DNA of 64,000 nt from Calidihabitans tengchongensis (GCA_031459615.1 JAVKIE010000004.1:1-64000), one strand, 5' to 3'. Counted from the first letter of the stretch, positions 43,901-53,853 are shown. The notes: generated by a model from the sequence alone, not told the origin. A program made the numbers and translations.

Positions 43901-45355
43901 ATGGCGACGATCCGGCAGCGCGCTCTGGTGGTCGGCCTTCTGGTGGCCGCGGTGGTGGCCGCCGCGGCCGCCTGGACCCGGCTGGGGGTGGGAGGCCAGG
44001 CGGATCCCGCCGCCGCGGGCGAGGCCCTGCTGGCCGCGGTGGCGCGGGAGGTCCACGCCCGCTATATCGACCGCACCGTGGACGACGCCCGGCTGTACGC
44101 CGGAGCCGAGAAGGCCGTGCTGGAAGCGGTGGGGCCGGCCTGCGCCCGGCGCGTCCACCCTCCCGACGCCACGCCGGTGGGGCGCCAGCGGGTGGCGGCC
44201 CTGGTGCGGGACATCCCCCGTCGCTGCGCGCCCGCCCCGGACCTCACCCAGGTGTACTTCGCCGCCGCCCGGGGGATGCTGGAGGCGCTGGGAGATCCCT
44301 ATACCCGCTTTCTGGACCCGCGGGCCTACCAGGAGTTCAAGCAGGACGCCCAGGGATTCTTCTTCGGCATCGGGATCTTCATCGACATCAAGGACGGCCA
44401 CCTGATCGTGGTGCAGCCCATTCCGGGGACGCCGGCGGCCCGGGCGGGGCTGCGGGCCGGTGACCGGATCGAGGCCATCGACGGCGTTCCCACGGAGGGG
44501 ATGGCGCTGCAGGAGGCGGTGGTCCGCATCCGCGGCCCCCAGGGGACGGCGGTGCGCCTGGCGGTGCGGCGCGGGGAGCGCCGGTTCGAGGTGACCATCG
44601 TCCGCGACCGCATCGAGATCGTCGCCGCCGAAGGGCCCGACCAGCTGGACGACGCCACCCGGGCGCGGCTGCGGCAGCTGGACATCGGCTACATCCGCCT
44701 GGTGACGTTCAACGAGAACACCGAGGCGGCGTTCGCCCGCCTGCTGCGCCAGGTGCAGTCCGACGGCGCCCGCGGGCTGCTGCTGGACCTGCGCAACAAC
44801 GGCGGCGGCCTGCTGGACATCTCGCTGCAGGTGGCCGACCACTTCGTCCCGGCCGGCCAGCCCCTGGTGCACACCGTGGACCGCAGCGGCCGCCAGCAGA
44901 CCGAGCGCGCCTCGCGCCGGGCCAAGGTGCGGATCCCGGTGGTGGTCCTGGTCAACGAGTTCACCGCCAGCGCGTCGGAGATCGTCTCGGGGGCCCTGCA
45001 GGACCACCGCATCGCTCCCCTGGTGGGCGTCACCACCTTCGGCAAGGGCGTGATCCAGACTGTGGTGGACCTCCCCCTGGGCTCGGGGGCCGCCATCACC
45101 ACCGCCAAGTACCTGACCCCCGCCGGGCGGGATATCCACGGCCGCGGCCTGACGCCCGACGTGCGGGCCGGCGAGACCGAGGAGGCCCTGCGCCAGAGGA
45201 TGCGGGGCCAGAGCGAGAACGCGATCGAGCAGGCCCTGCAGGCGATGCAGGCCGAACAGCTCCGGCAGGCGGTGGACGTCCTGCGCCGGCGGCTGCAGCG
45301 CAGCGGGCGGCCTCCCGCCGTTCCCGCCTCGGGAGCGGCAGCCCGCGCGGCCTGA
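43901..45355 (+). CDS. ctpA: C-terminal processing protease (S41)
   Basis: A 484-residue exported serine protease with an N-terminal anchor (residues about 8-25), a PDZ domain (LIVVQPIPGTPAARAGLRAGDRIEAIDG) and an S41 catalytic domain. The catalytic Ser is in NEFTASASEIVSGALQD and the Lys in TTFGKGVIQT. Such enzymes trim or degrade cell-wall hydrolases. The yibQ-like gene starts 4 bases after the stop. ATG 43901 was chosen over GTG 43862 because of the TAGAAT box just upstream. Location after ftsEX-envC is typical of Firmicutes-like genomes. Confidence 0.93.
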   Translation: MATIRQRALVVGLLVAAVVAAAAAWTRLGVGGQADPAAAGEALLAAVAREVHARYIDRTVDDARLYAGAEKAVLEAVGPACARRVHPPDATPVGRQRVAALVRDIPRRCAPAPDLTQVYFAAARGMLEALGDPYTRFLDPRAYQEFKQDAQGFFFGIGIFIDIKDGHLIVVQPIPGTPAARAGLRAGDRIEAIDGVPTEGMALQEAVVRIRGPQGTAVRLAVRRGERRFEVTIVRDRIEIVAAEGPDQLDDATRARLRQLDIGYIRLVTFNENTEAAFARLLRQVQSDGARGLLLDLRNNGGGLLDISLQVADHFVPAGQPLVHTVDRSGRQQTERASRRAKVRIPVVVLVNEFTASASEIVSGALQDHRIAPLVGVTTFGKGVIQTVVDLPLGSGAAITTAKYLTPAGRDIHGRGLTPDVRAGETEEALRQRMRGQSENAIEQALQAMQAEQLRQAVDVLRRRLQRSGRPPAVPASGAAARAA

Positions 45356-45359
45356 CCCG

Positions 45360-46469
45360 GTGGCGTCCTCCCGCCGCACCCGCCGTCCCCTCCGCCGCCC
45401 CTTCGCCCTGGCGGCCGCGGTCGCCCTGGGCCTGGCGGCGGGCGTGGCGCTGGCGCTGCGCGAGGCCGGTCGGCCTCCGGGGACGCCTCCGCCGCCCGCG
45501 GACGTGGTGGTGGACGCTTCTGCCGTGGACCGGGCCGTTGCCGGCGCGCTGCGGCGGATCGGATCCCCGGTGTCGTCGGATGTCCGGCCGGACTCCGCCT
45601 GGGTGGAGGGCCGCCGGCTGCGCTGGACCACCCGCATCGTGACCCTGCGGACTCCCCTGGGGGCTCGCCAGGTGGCGGCCCGCCTGTCGCCCGAGGCCCG
45701 GTCGGCGGGGGCGGTGGTGCGGGTCGAGGGCTCCAGCGTCCGGGTCGCCGTGCTGCGGGCGGGACGGGAGGTCACCACCCACCGCATCCAGGTGCAGGCT
45801 CCGCCGGCGGCGGGCCGGGTGGCCATCATCTTCGACGACGCGGGAGGCAGCCTGGAGCAGCTGGAGCCGGTGCTGGCCCTGGGCCGGCCCGCGACGGTGG
45901 CGGTGCTGCCGGGCCTGCGGTACTCGGCGGAGGTGGCCCGGCGGGCCGCCGCCGCCGGACTGGAGGTCCTGCTCCACCAGCCGGTGGAGCCCGAAGACCC
46001 CGCGCGCGCCCTCGGACCCGGGGGAGTGCGGGTGGAGATGAGCGACGAGGAGATCACCCGCACGGTGGCCGCGAATCTGGCCCAGGTGCCCGGCGCGGTG
46101 GGGATCAACAACCACATGGGGTCCCGGGGCACCGCCGATCCCCGCGTGATGCGCGCCATCCTCGCGGTGGCCCGGTCCCGCGGGCTGTTCTTCGTGGACA
46201 GCGTGACGTCCCCCCGTTCGGTGGCCGCCCGTGTGGCACAGGAGATGGGGGTGCCCGCCGCGTCCCGGGCGGTGTTCCTCGACACCGACGACGACCCCGA
46301 CGCCATCCGCGCGCAGCTGCGCCGGCTGATCTCCATGGCCCGCGCCCGGGGGGAGGCGGTGGCCATCGGCCACGTGACCCGGCCGACCGCACGGGTGCTG
46401 CAACAGATGCTGCCCGAGTTCGACAGGGAGGGGATCGTCCTCGTCCCGGTCTCCGCCCTGGTGCGCTGA
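45360..46469 (+). CDS. Divergent polysaccharide deacetylase (YibQ/DUF610)
   Basis: A 369-residue protein with an N-terminal signal anchor and a NodB-like (beta/alpha) domain of the divergent polysaccharide deacetylase family. VAIIFDDAGGSLEQLEPVL, GLEVLLHQPVEPED and GINNHMGSRGTAD are the family blocks. The His/Asp metal set is partly retained (FDDAG, NNHMGS). Substrate unknown; envelope sugar is assumed. It starts at GTG 45360 just after ctpA, a conserved gene pair. Confidence 0.88.
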   Translation: MASSRRTRRPLRRPFALAAAVALGLAAGVALALREAGRPPGTPPPPADVVVDASAVDRAVAGALRRIGSPVSSDVRPDSAWVEGRRLRWTTRIVTLRTPLGARQVAARLSPEARSAGAVVRVEGSSVRVAVLRAGREVTTHRIQVQAPPAAGRVAIIFDDAGGSLEQLEPVLALGRPATVAVLPGLRYSAEVARRAAAAGLEVLLHQPVEPEDPARALGPGGVRVEMSDEEITRTVAANLAQVPGAVGINNHMGSRGTADPRVMRAILAVARSRGLFFVDSVTSPRSVAARVAQEMGVPAASRAVFLDTDDDPDAIRAQLRRLISMARARGEAVAIGHVTRPTARVLQQMLPEFDREGIVLVPVSALVR

Positions 46470-46545
46470 CCGCCCGTCCGCGCAGGACCCGCCGCCCCCC
46501 GCGGGGAACCCCTCTGCCTGGCGGCACACGGGGGAGGGACGCACC

Positions 46546-47817
46546 ATGGCAGCGCAGGCGACGGTGATCACCCCGCGGGAAGATCCCTGGCAGATGGCCC
46601 TGCGCCAGTTCAACCAGGCGGCGGACCACCTGCCCCTCAAGCGGGGTATCCGGGAGTTCCTCGCCTACCCCAAGCGGGAGCTGACCGTGAACTTCCCGGT
46701 GAAGATGGACGACGGGTCGGTGCGGATCTTCACCGGCTACCGGGTGCACCACAGCACGGTCCTGGGGCCCACCAAGGGCGGCATCCGCTACCATCCCGAC
46801 GTGACCCTCAACGAGGTCCGGGCCCTGGCCATGTGGATGACCTGGAAGTGCGCGGTGGTCGGCCTGCCCTACGGCGGGGCCAAGGGCGGGGTCGTGGTCA
46901 ATCCCAAGGAGCTGTCCCGGGACGAGCTGGAGCACCTGACCCGCCGGTACGCCACCGAGATTTCGATCCTGATGAGCCCCGAAGGCGACATCCCCGCCCC
47001 GGATGTGGGCACCAACCCCCAGGTGATGGCGTGGATCATGGACACCTACAGCATGCACCGGGGCTATTCGGTGCCGGCGGTGGTGACCGGCAAGCCGCTG
47101 AGCATCGGCGGCTCCCACGGCCGGGTGGAGGCCACCGGGCGGGGAGTCACCATCGTCACCCGGGAGGTCGCCCGCCACCTGGGACTGTCCCTGGCCGGGA
47201 TGCGGGTGGTGGTGCAGGGGTTCGGCAACGTGGGCTCCGTGGCGGCGGCCCTGCTGCACGACCAGGGGTGCACCGTGGTGGGGGTCAGCGACTCGGGAGG
47301 CGGGATCTACACCCCCCGGGGCCTGGACCCCCGGGCGGTGCTCCGGTTCAAGGAGGAGCACGGCTCGGTGGCGGGCTTTCCCGGCGCCGACCGGGTGACC
47401 AACGAGGAACTGCTGGAGCTGCCCTGCGACATCCTGGTGCCCTCCGCCCTGGAAGGGCAGATCACCGGCTCCAACGCCGCCCGGATCCAGGCCCGCGTGA
47501 TCGTGGAGGGGGCCAACGGGCCGGTGACCCCCGACGGGGACGCGGTGCTGGTGGACCGGGGGGTGACCGTGGTCCCGGACATCCTGGCCAACGCCGGCGG
47601 GGTGATCGTGTCGTACTTCGAGTGGGTGCAGGGGCTGCAGCAGTTCTTCTGGACCGAGGAGGAGGTCAACCAGAACCTGGAGCGGATCATGGTCCGCAGC
47701 TTCGGGCAGGTCCTGCGGACCGCCCAGGAGCGGTCGGTGCCCCTGCGCACCGCCGCCCTGATCCGGGCCATCGAGCGGGTGGCCGACGCCCTGATGACCC
47801 GGGGGATTTACCCGTAG
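46546..47817 (+). CDS. gdhA: Glutamate dehydrogenase
   Basis: A 423-residue Glu/Leu/Phe/Val-type dehydrogenase interconverting glutamate and 2-oxoglutarate with ammonia. GPTKGGIRYHPDVTLNEVRALAMWMTWKCAVVGLPYGGAKGG holds the substrate-binding Lys residues, and VVQGFGNVGSVAA is the Rossmann nucleotide loop. ATG 46546 has GGGAGGG upstream. Together with the liv transporter downstream it indicates amino-acid catabolism. NAD versus NADP preference cannot be read safely from the sequence. Confidence 0.95.
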   Translation: MAAQATVITPREDPWQMALRQFNQAADHLPLKRGIREFLAYPKRELTVNFPVKMDDGSVRIFTGYRVHHSTVLGPTKGGIRYHPDVTLNEVRALAMWMTWKCAVVGLPYGGAKGGVVVNPKELSRDELEHLTRRYATEISILMSPEGDIPAPDVGTNPQVMAWIMDTYSMHRGYSVPAVVTGKPLSIGGSHGRVEATGRGVTIVTREVARHLGLSLAGMRVVVQGFGNVGSVAAALLHDQGCTVVGVSDSGGGIYTPRGLDPRAVLRFKEEHGSVAGFPGADRVTNEELLELPCDILVPSALEGQITGSNAARIQARVIVEGANGPVTPDGDAVLVDRGVTVVPDILANAGGVIVSYFEWVQGLQQFFWTEEEVNQNLERIMVRSFGQVLRTAQERSVPLRTAALIRAIERVADALMTRGIYP

Positions 47818-48098
47818 CTCCGGCACCCGGCCGGGTCCCGCCGCCCCTGCTCGGGAAGGCGGAGGGAGGCCTGCGGGAGGAGTGGGGGGGTGGGTGGCGA
47901 ACGTAGCAGGCGTCCCGTACGTGTACGTCACAGGTGGCGAGCGCGCCCGCGGATCCGGTGCTGCGGAGGGGATCATGGCGGCCGGGCCCGGTACAGGGCC
48001 GGCCGGGCAAGGAGGTGAGCGCGGGCGACGAGAGCGAGGCGGGTGTGGCTGGACGGGTGATCTGAACCATACTGCGGACAAAGGGGGGAGAGGTGCGG

Positions 48099-49361
48099 AT
48101 GAGACCACTGCGGATTCCGCTGGTCGCGGGGCTGGCCGTGCTCCTGGCCGCAGGTGCCCTGATCCCGGCGGCCCCCGCCGCCACCGTGGGGCCGGTGACC
48201 GACCCCATCGGGGTGGTGCGCGTTGCCCGGGGCCAGCCGCTGATCATCGCCTACTGGCTGGTGGTGGCCGGTCCGGACGCCAGCCTGGGCATTGACAGCC
48301 GCCGGGGCATCGAGATCGCCATCGACGACAAGGGGGGCCGGCTGCTGGGGCACCCCATCCGGCTGATCGGCGAGGACTCGGGCTGCAACGCCGAGGGTGG
48401 GGTGACGGCGGCGACCAAGCTGGCCGCCAACCGCCAGATCGTGGCCGCCATCGGCAGCAGCTGCAGCAGTGAGGCCGTGCCCGGCGCCCCTATCCTGTGG
48501 AAGGCCGGCATCGTCACCGTGTCGCCGTCCAACACCGCGCCCCGGCTGACGGACCCCAACCGGGGGCCGGACTATGACGGCTACCTGCGCACCGCCCACA
48601 ACGACCTGGTGCAGGGGCGGGCGGCGGCCCAGTTCGTCTTCCACTTCCTGGGCCTGCGGCGGGCGGCCACCATCCACGACGGCAGCCCGTACGCCGAGGG
48701 CCTGGCCAACGTGTTCGCCGACGTCTTCAAGCGCCTGGGCGGGACCATCACCTCCCAGGAGGCCATCTCCCCCACCGACACCGACATGCGGCCGGTCCTG
48801 ACCCGGATCGCCGCCGGGCGGCCGCAGCTGATCTACTATCCGATCTTCATCGCCGCCGGCGGCCACATCACCCGGCAGGCCAAAGAAGTGGCCGGCCTGG
48901 AGCAGGTCAGGCTGATGAGCGCCGACGGCACCTTCTCGCCCGACTTCTGGAAGGCGGCGGGAGAGGCGGCCAAGGGGGTCTACAACTCCAGCCCCGACCT
49001 GTCGGTGGAGGCCCTGGGTCCCAAGTACCAGGAGTTCCTCAACAAGCACCAGCGCAAGTACGGGGAGAAGCCCCTGTCGGCGTTCCACGCCCACGCCTAC
49101 GATGCGGCCATGATGATCTTCGCGGCCATCGAGAAGGTGGCGAAGAAGGACGCCCAGGGCAACACCTACATCGGCCGCAAGGCCCTGCGGGACGCCCTGT
49201 ACGCGACGCGGAACTTCCCGGGCATTACCGGGACGCTGACCTGCACCCCCTACGGGGACTGCGCCGACCCCAAGATCGCCGTCTACCAGACGATCTCGGC
49301 GGACCCGGCCAAGTGGAACCCGGGCACCGACCCGAAGAAGCTCTGGTCCATGAAGCGTTAG
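48099..49361 (+). CDS. livJ: Branched-chain amino-acid ABC transporter, substrate-binding protein
   Basis: A 420-residue exported binding protein with an N-terminal signal sequence (LRIPLVAGLAVLLAAGALIPAAPAA). The Leu/Ile/Val-binding fold is recognised by IDSRRGIEIAIDDKGGRLLGHPIRLIGEDSGCNAEGG and AAIGSSCSSEAVPGAP. No lipobox Cys follows the signal, so it would be soluble or anchored by its signal helix. ATG 48099 has a purine-rich Shine-Dalgarno at 5-base spacing; GTG 48093 is the alternative. It heads livJHMGF. True substrate could also be another amino acid or amide. Confidence 0.92.
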   Translation: MRPLRIPLVAGLAVLLAAGALIPAAPAATVGPVTDPIGVVRVARGQPLIIAYWLVVAGPDASLGIDSRRGIEIAIDDKGGRLLGHPIRLIGEDSGCNAEGGVTAATKLAANRQIVAAIGSSCSSEAVPGAPILWKAGIVTVSPSNTAPRLTDPNRGPDYDGYLRTAHNDLVQGRAAAQFVFHFLGLRRAATIHDGSPYAEGLANVFADVFKRLGGTITSQEAISPTDTDMRPVLTRIAAGRPQLIYYPIFIAAGGHITRQAKEVAGLEQVRLMSADGTFSPDFWKAAGEAAKGVYNSSPDLSVEALGPKYQEFLNKHQRKYGEKPLSAFHAHAYDAAMMIFAAIEKVAKKDAQGNTYIGRKALRDALYATRNFPGITGTLTCTPYGDCADPKIAVYQTISADPAKWNPGTDPKKLWSMKR

Positions 49362-49516
49362 GCCGGCGCGCCCGAGCGGGGCCGGGTCGCGGGGGGACGG
49401 ATGACCCTTGACGGTGTCCGTCCCCCCCAGTACGTTGATAGGAAGCGCATTCGGAGGGGGAGAGTCTGGCCACCGAGGCGGTCGCAGTCCGATCCAGGAT
49501 CCGGCGGCTGTCGTTC

Positions 49517-50545
49517 GTGGACGCCTTCCTGTGGGCGTTCCGGCTGGCGGTGCTGGTGGTGGTGGTGTGGGGGACCATCGGCACCCTGCGCCTGGGCCGC
49601 TACACGAGCGAGCAGTGGCTGGACTTTGTCGTCTTCGGCCTGGCCCAGGGGGGGATCTACGCCCTCATCGCCCTGGGCTACACCATGGTCTACGGCATCC
49701 TGCGCATGATCAACTTCGCCCACGGCGAGGTGTTCATGAGCGGGGCCTACACCGCCTACTTCGTGGCCGCGCCCCTGGCGGCGTCGGGTTTTCTCAACCG
49801 CCACCCCCTGGTCTCCCTGCTGCTGGTCGTCGTGGTGGCCGCGGCGACCTCCACCAGCGTGGCGGTCCTGGTGGAGCGGGTGGCCTACCGCCCTCTGCGG
49901 CGGGCGCCGCGCCTGGTGCCCCTGATCACCGCCATCGGGGCGTCGTTTTTCCTGCAGTACGCGTTCCGGGGGCTGTACGGGTCCGGCTTTAAGGCGTATC
50001 CCGAGTTCGCCGTCTTCCGGGGCGAGTGGCAGATCGCCGGGGTGGGCATCCTGCGCACCCAGGCGGTGGTCCTGGTGGCCGCCGCCCTGTTCATGTTCGC
50101 CCTGTACCAGGTGGTGATGCGCACCAAGGTGGGCCGGGCCATGCGGGCCGTCTCCGAAGACAAGGATGCTGCGGCCCTGATGGGCATCGACGTGGACCGG
50201 ATCATCGTCCTCACCTTTGCCATCGGCGGAGCCGCCGCCGGGGCGGCCGGGGTGCTGTACGCCCTGGTCTTCAAGCAGGTGCACTTCTTCATGGGGTTTG
50301 TGCCGGGCATCAAGGCGTTCACCTCCGCCGTCCTGGGAGGGATCGGCAACATCCCCGGCGCCATGCTGGGGGGGCTGTTCCTGGGCGTGGTGGAGTCGGT
50401 GGGGCCGGCCCTGTTCCTGGACGGCCTGGGGATTGTGGCCCCCTACCAGCTGAAGGACGTGATCGCCTTCACCATGCTGGTCATGGTCCTGATCTTCCGG
50501 CCTTCAGGCATCCTGGGAGAGCGCCTGGCGGCCAAGAAGGCGTAG
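49517..50545 (+). CDS. livH: Branched-chain amino-acid ABC transporter permease LivH
   Basis: A 342-residue permease with about eight helices. It shows GLAQGGIYALIALGYTMVYGILRMINFAHGEVFM, the LivH hallmark, and a late GAMLGGLFLGVVESVGPALF. GTG 49517 has no clear Shine-Dalgarno; the frame is open back to a CTG at 49466 that follows GGAGGGGGAGAG, so the protein may start there and be 17 residues longer. It is followed 10 bases later by livM. Confidence 0.93.
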   Translation: MDAFLWAFRLAVLVVVVWGTIGTLRLGRYTSEQWLDFVVFGLAQGGIYALIALGYTMVYGILRMINFAHGEVFMSGAYTAYFVAAPLAASGFLNRHPLVSLLLVVVVAAATSTSVAVLVERVAYRPLRRAPRLVPLITAIGASFFLQYAFRGLYGSGFKAYPEFAVFRGEWQIAGVGILRTQAVVLVAAALFMFALYQVVMRTKVGRAMRAVSEDKDAAALMGIDVDRIIVLTFAIGGAAAGAAGVLYALVFKQVHFFMGFVPGIKAFTSAVLGGIGNIPGAMLGGLFLGVVESVGPALFLDGLGIVAPYQLKDVIAFTMLVMVLIFRPSGILGERLAAKKA

Positions 50546-50555
50546 GGAGCGAACC

Positions 50556-52271
50556 ATGGCGGGTCCTCCTGCACTGCGCCGGGCGGTGACTGCGGGTCTG
50601 GTGTGGGGCGCGGCCGCCGTCTTCGTGTCCCTCGCCGGCATGGTGGAGATGATGCATGCCCGCGCCATCCTCAGCGGCGTGGTGTCCCTGGGGCAGGGCC
50701 TGCTCCTGCTGGCGGTCTTCGGCAGCGGGTACACCGCCGCACGCGCCGCCCGCGCGCGGGGCGGCGCCGGCCTGCTGGCCGGGGGACTGGCGGGGTGTGC
50801 GGCGGCCGTGCCGGTGGCGGTCCTGGTCCTGGCGGGGGAGCGGGTGAACCTGCGGACGATGTTCGTCAACGCCTCCCCGGCCCTGTTCCGGATCCTGACC
50901 TTTGACCGCGGGGCCGCCGCCGTCTGGGCGATCCCGATCCTGGGCGCCGTCGCGGGCGGGCTGGGGGCCGCCGCCGTGGTCGTTCCCGCCGTCTGGCGCC
51001 GGCCGGTGAGCTGGGGCGTGGCGTCGGTCCTCGTCCTCAGCATCTTCCAGGAGCTGATCCAGCTCATCCTGCAGTCCGAGGGTCTGCCCGCGCTGGTCCG
51101 GGAGTTCCTGTACGCCCCCGACGGGCCGTCGGTGCCCGGAGGAACCGCGGCCTTCCTGGGCACGGCCGCCGCCGCCGGGATCTGGCCCCGGGTCAGCGGT
51201 CCCGCGCAGGCCCGGGTCCGGAAGATGCCGCCGGTGGGCCGGGGCCTGGTGCGCGCGGCGCTGCTGGGAGCGGGCCTGCTGGCGCTGCTGCTGGTGCCGG
51301 TGGCCGGCGGGCCGTTCGTGGCCCAGGTCATCGTCATCGTGGGCCTGTACACTCTGATGGGCCTGGGGCTGAACCTGGAGGTGGGGCTGGCGGGGCTGCT
51401 GGACCTGGGCTTTGTGGCGTTCTTCGCCATCGGCGCCTACACCGTGGGCCTGCTGACGTCCACGGGTCCTCTGGGCATCGCCCGCTGGTCGTTCTGGGCC
51501 GCCGTGCCGGTGGCGGTCGCGGTCTCGCTGGTGGCAGGGGTGATCCTGGGCATTCCCGTGCTGGGCATCCGCGGGGACTACCTGGCCATCGCCACTCTGG
51601 GATTCGGCGAGATCACCCGCCTGCTGGTCCTGTCGGACTTCCTGCGGCCGTGGCTGGGAGGCTCCCAGGGAGTGCTGGCCATCCCCAAGCCGCACATCGG
51701 TCCGTATGAGCTGTCCGGCCCCCAGCACCTGTTCTACGTGACCCTGGTCGGCTCGGCCCTGGTGGCCTACGTGGCGTGGCGGCTGGAGCGGTCCCGGCTG
51801 GGGCGGGCCTGGATGGCCATCCGGGAAGACGAGGACGTGGCCGAGGCGCTGGGGGTGAACCTGGTCCAGGTCAAGCTGCTGGCCTACGGGCTGGGGGCGG
51901 CGTTTGCCGGGGTGGCCGGGGCGATCTTCGCGGTCATGGTGGGGTCGGTGTTCCCCCACAGCTTCCAGCTGCTGATCTCGATCAACGTGCTGGCCCTGAT
52001 CATCGTGGGCGGGCTGGGCAGCACTCCGGGCGTGGTGGTGGGCTCCCTGGCCCTGGTGGGGTTGCCCGAGCTGCTGCGGGAGTTCGGCGAGTTCCGCTTC
52101 CTGGTGTACGGCGCCGTCCTGGTGGCCATGATGCTCCTGCGGCCGGAGGGCCTGCTGCCGGCCGCCGCCCAGCGGCGGGAACTGCGGGAGGCCGCGGAGA
52201 CCGAGCCGGCGGTGCCCGCCGCCCTGCCGGTGGCGGCTCGCGCCGAGGGCCGGGTGGAGGTGGACGGGTGA
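50556..52271 (+). CDS. livM: Branched-chain amino-acid ABC transporter permease LivM, N-terminally extended
   Basis: The C-terminal about 330 residues are a normal LivM permease (GLGLNLEVGLAGLLDLGFVAFFAIGAYTVGLL, and LAYGLGAAFAGVAGAIFAVMVG). In front lie about 240 extra residues with five or six hydrophobic helices and no recognised domain, so at 571 residues the protein is about 1.7 times usual length. The extension is in frame from ATG 50556 with no internal start having a good Shine-Dalgarno, so I take it as part of the protein. It lies 10 bases after livH and 7 before livG. Confidence 0.9.
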   Translation: MAGPPALRRAVTAGLVWGAAAVFVSLAGMVEMMHARAILSGVVSLGQGLLLLAVFGSGYTAARAARARGGAGLLAGGLAGCAAAVPVAVLVLAGERVNLRTMFVNASPALFRILTFDRGAAAVWAIPILGAVAGGLGAAAVVVPAVWRRPVSWGVASVLVLSIFQELIQLILQSEGLPALVREFLYAPDGPSVPGGTAAFLGTAAAAGIWPRVSGPAQARVRKMPPVGRGLVRAALLGAGLLALLLVPVAGGPFVAQVIVIVGLYTLMGLGLNLEVGLAGLLDLGFVAFFAIGAYTVGLLTSTGPLGIARWSFWAAVPVAVAVSLVAGVILGIPVLGIRGDYLAIATLGFGEITRLLVLSDFLRPWLGGSQGVLAIPKPHIGPYELSGPQHLFYVTLVGSALVAYVAWRLERSRLGRAWMAIREDEDVAEALGVNLVQVKLLAYGLGAAFAGVAGAIFAVMVGSVFPHSFQLLISINVLALIIVGGLGSTPGVVVGSLALVGLPELLREFGEFRFLVYGAVLVAMMLLRPEGLLPAAAQRRELREAAETEPAVPAALPVAARAEGRVEVDG

Positions 52272-52278
52272 GACGGCC

Positions 52279-53061
52279 ATGAGCATCCTGCGGGCGCGGG
52301 GCGTCACCAAGCGGTTCGGCGGCCTGGTGGCCCTCAACCAGCTGGACCTGGACGTCCGCGAGCGGGCCATCCACAGCATCATCGGCCCCAACGGAGCCGG
52401 CAAGACCACGTTCTTCAACTGCGTCACGGGCTTTTACCGTCCCGAAGAGGGGGCCATCGTCTTCGGCGAGGACTCCCTGGTGGGGCTGCGGCCCGACGAG
52501 ATCGCCGCCCTGGGCATCGCCCGCACCTACCAGAACATCCGCCTGTTCGCCAACATGACGGTCCTGGACAACGTGCTGGTGGGCATGCACCTCCACCTGA
52601 CCAGCAGCTGGGTGGGGGCGGTCCTGGGGGCGCGGTCGGTGGCCCGGGAGGAGGCCCAGGCGGTGCGCCGCGCCCGCGAGCTGCTGGAGTTCGTCGGCCT
52701 CGCCGGGCGGGAGCACTTCCTGGCCCGCAACCTGCCCTACGGGGAGCAGCGGCGGCTGGAGATCGCCCGGGCCCTGGCGGCCCGGCCCCGGCTGCTGCTG
52801 CTGGACGAGCCCACCGCCGGGATGAATCCCCGGGAGACCGTGGAGATGATGGCGTTCATCCGCCGGCTGCGGGACGAGCTGGGGATCACCATCCTGCTCA
52901 TCGAGCACCAGATGCGGGTGGTGATGGGGATTTCGGAGACGGTGACGGTCCTGGACTACGGGGTGAAGATCTCCGAGGGGACTCCTCAGCAGGTGCAGAA
53001 CGACCCGCGGGTCATTGAAGCGTACCTGGGGACGCGGCGGGTGGGCGCGTCCGCCGGGTGA
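52279..53061 (+). CDS. livG: Branched-chain amino-acid ABC transporter ATPase LivG
   Basis: A 260-residue ABC ATPase. Walker A GPNGAGKTTFFN, the typical LivG segment GIARTYQNIRLFANMTVLDNV, and Walker B LLLLDEPTAGMNP are present. The signature motif is NLPYGEQRRLEIARAL, as usual in LivG. It pairs with LivF to energise LivHM. It starts 7 bases after livM. Confidence 0.95.
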   Translation: MSILRARGVTKRFGGLVALNQLDLDVRERAIHSIIGPNGAGKTTFFNCVTGFYRPEEGAIVFGEDSLVGLRPDEIAALGIARTYQNIRLFANMTVLDNVLVGMHLHLTSSWVGAVLGARSVAREEAQAVRRARELLEFVGLAGREHFLARNLPYGEQRRLEIARALAARPRLLLLDEPTAGMNPRETVEMMAFIRRLRDELGITILLIEHQMRVVMGISETVTVLDYGVKISEGTPQQVQNDPRVIEAYLGTRRVGASAG

Positions 53062-53065
53062 GACG

Positions 53066-53776
53066 ATGGCGCTGCTGGAAGTCGACTCCCTGCACGTCTA
53101 CTACGGGCAGATCCACGCCCTGAAGGGGATTTCCCTGACGGTGGAGCCGGGGGAGATCGTCACCCTCATCGGCGCCAACGGCGCCGGCAAGAGCACGACC
53201 CTCAACACCATCAGCGGCCTGCTGCGCCCCCGCCAGGGCCGGATCACCCTGGCCGGGGAGGACCTGGCGGCGCTGCCGCCCCACGAGATCGTGCGCCGGG
53301 GCGTGGTGCAGGTGCCCGAAGGGCGGCGTATCTTCGGCCAGCTCACGGTCCTGGAGAACCTGTCCATGGGCGCCTACACCCGCACCGACCGGGACGGCAT
53401 CCAGGAGGACCTGGAGCGGGTGTTCACCCTGTTCCCGCGGCTGAAGGAGCGGCGCCACCAGGTGGCCGGGACCCTGTCGGGTGGCGAGCAGCAGATGCTG
53501 GCCATCGGACGGGCCCTGATGGCCCGCCCCCGGGTCCTGCTGATGGACGAGCCCAGCATGGGGCTGGCGCCGGTCCTGGTGGAGCAGATCTTCGAGACCA
53601 TCACCAGCATCAACCGCCAGGGGACCACCGTCCTGCTGGTGGAGCAGAACGCCTACATGGCCCTGCAGATCGCCCACCGGGGCTACGTGCTGCAGACGGG
53701 CGAGATCGTGCTGTCGGGGTCGGCCCGCGAGCTGCAGGCCGACGAGGACGTGCGCCGCGCCTATCTGGGCGGCTGA
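53066..53776 (+). CDS. livF: Branched-chain amino-acid ABC transporter ATPase LivF
   Basis: A 236-residue ABC ATPase. Walker A GANGAGKSTTLN, signature LSGGEQQMLAIGRAL and Walker B VLLMDEPSMGLAPVLVE are intact, and GVVQVPEGRRIFGQLTV is the LivF hallmark. ATG 53066 lies 4 bases after livG. It is the last gene of the operon and converges on the sensor-kinase gene. Confidence 0.95.
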   Translation: MALLEVDSLHVYYGQIHALKGISLTVEPGEIVTLIGANGAGKSTTLNTISGLLRPRQGRITLAGEDLAALPPHEIVRRGVVQVPEGRRIFGQLTVLENLSMGAYTRTDRDGIQEDLERVFTLFPRLKERRHQVAGTLSGGEQQMLAIGRALMARPRVLLMDEPSMGLAPVLVEQIFETITSINRQGTTVLLVEQNAYMALQIAHRGYVLQTGEIVLSGSARELQADEDVRRAYLGG

Positions 53777-53853
53777 GCCGCGGGGCGCCGCACCCGGCGC
53801 GAACCCCCGCTGGCACGCGCGAATCCCCGCACGGCCTGCGCGGACGTTCTCCG

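Noticed and set aside
48001..48098. Promoter or riboswitch before livJ
   Set aside because: CATACT near 48068 and some GC-rich stems are present, but no -35 and no known aptamer pattern.
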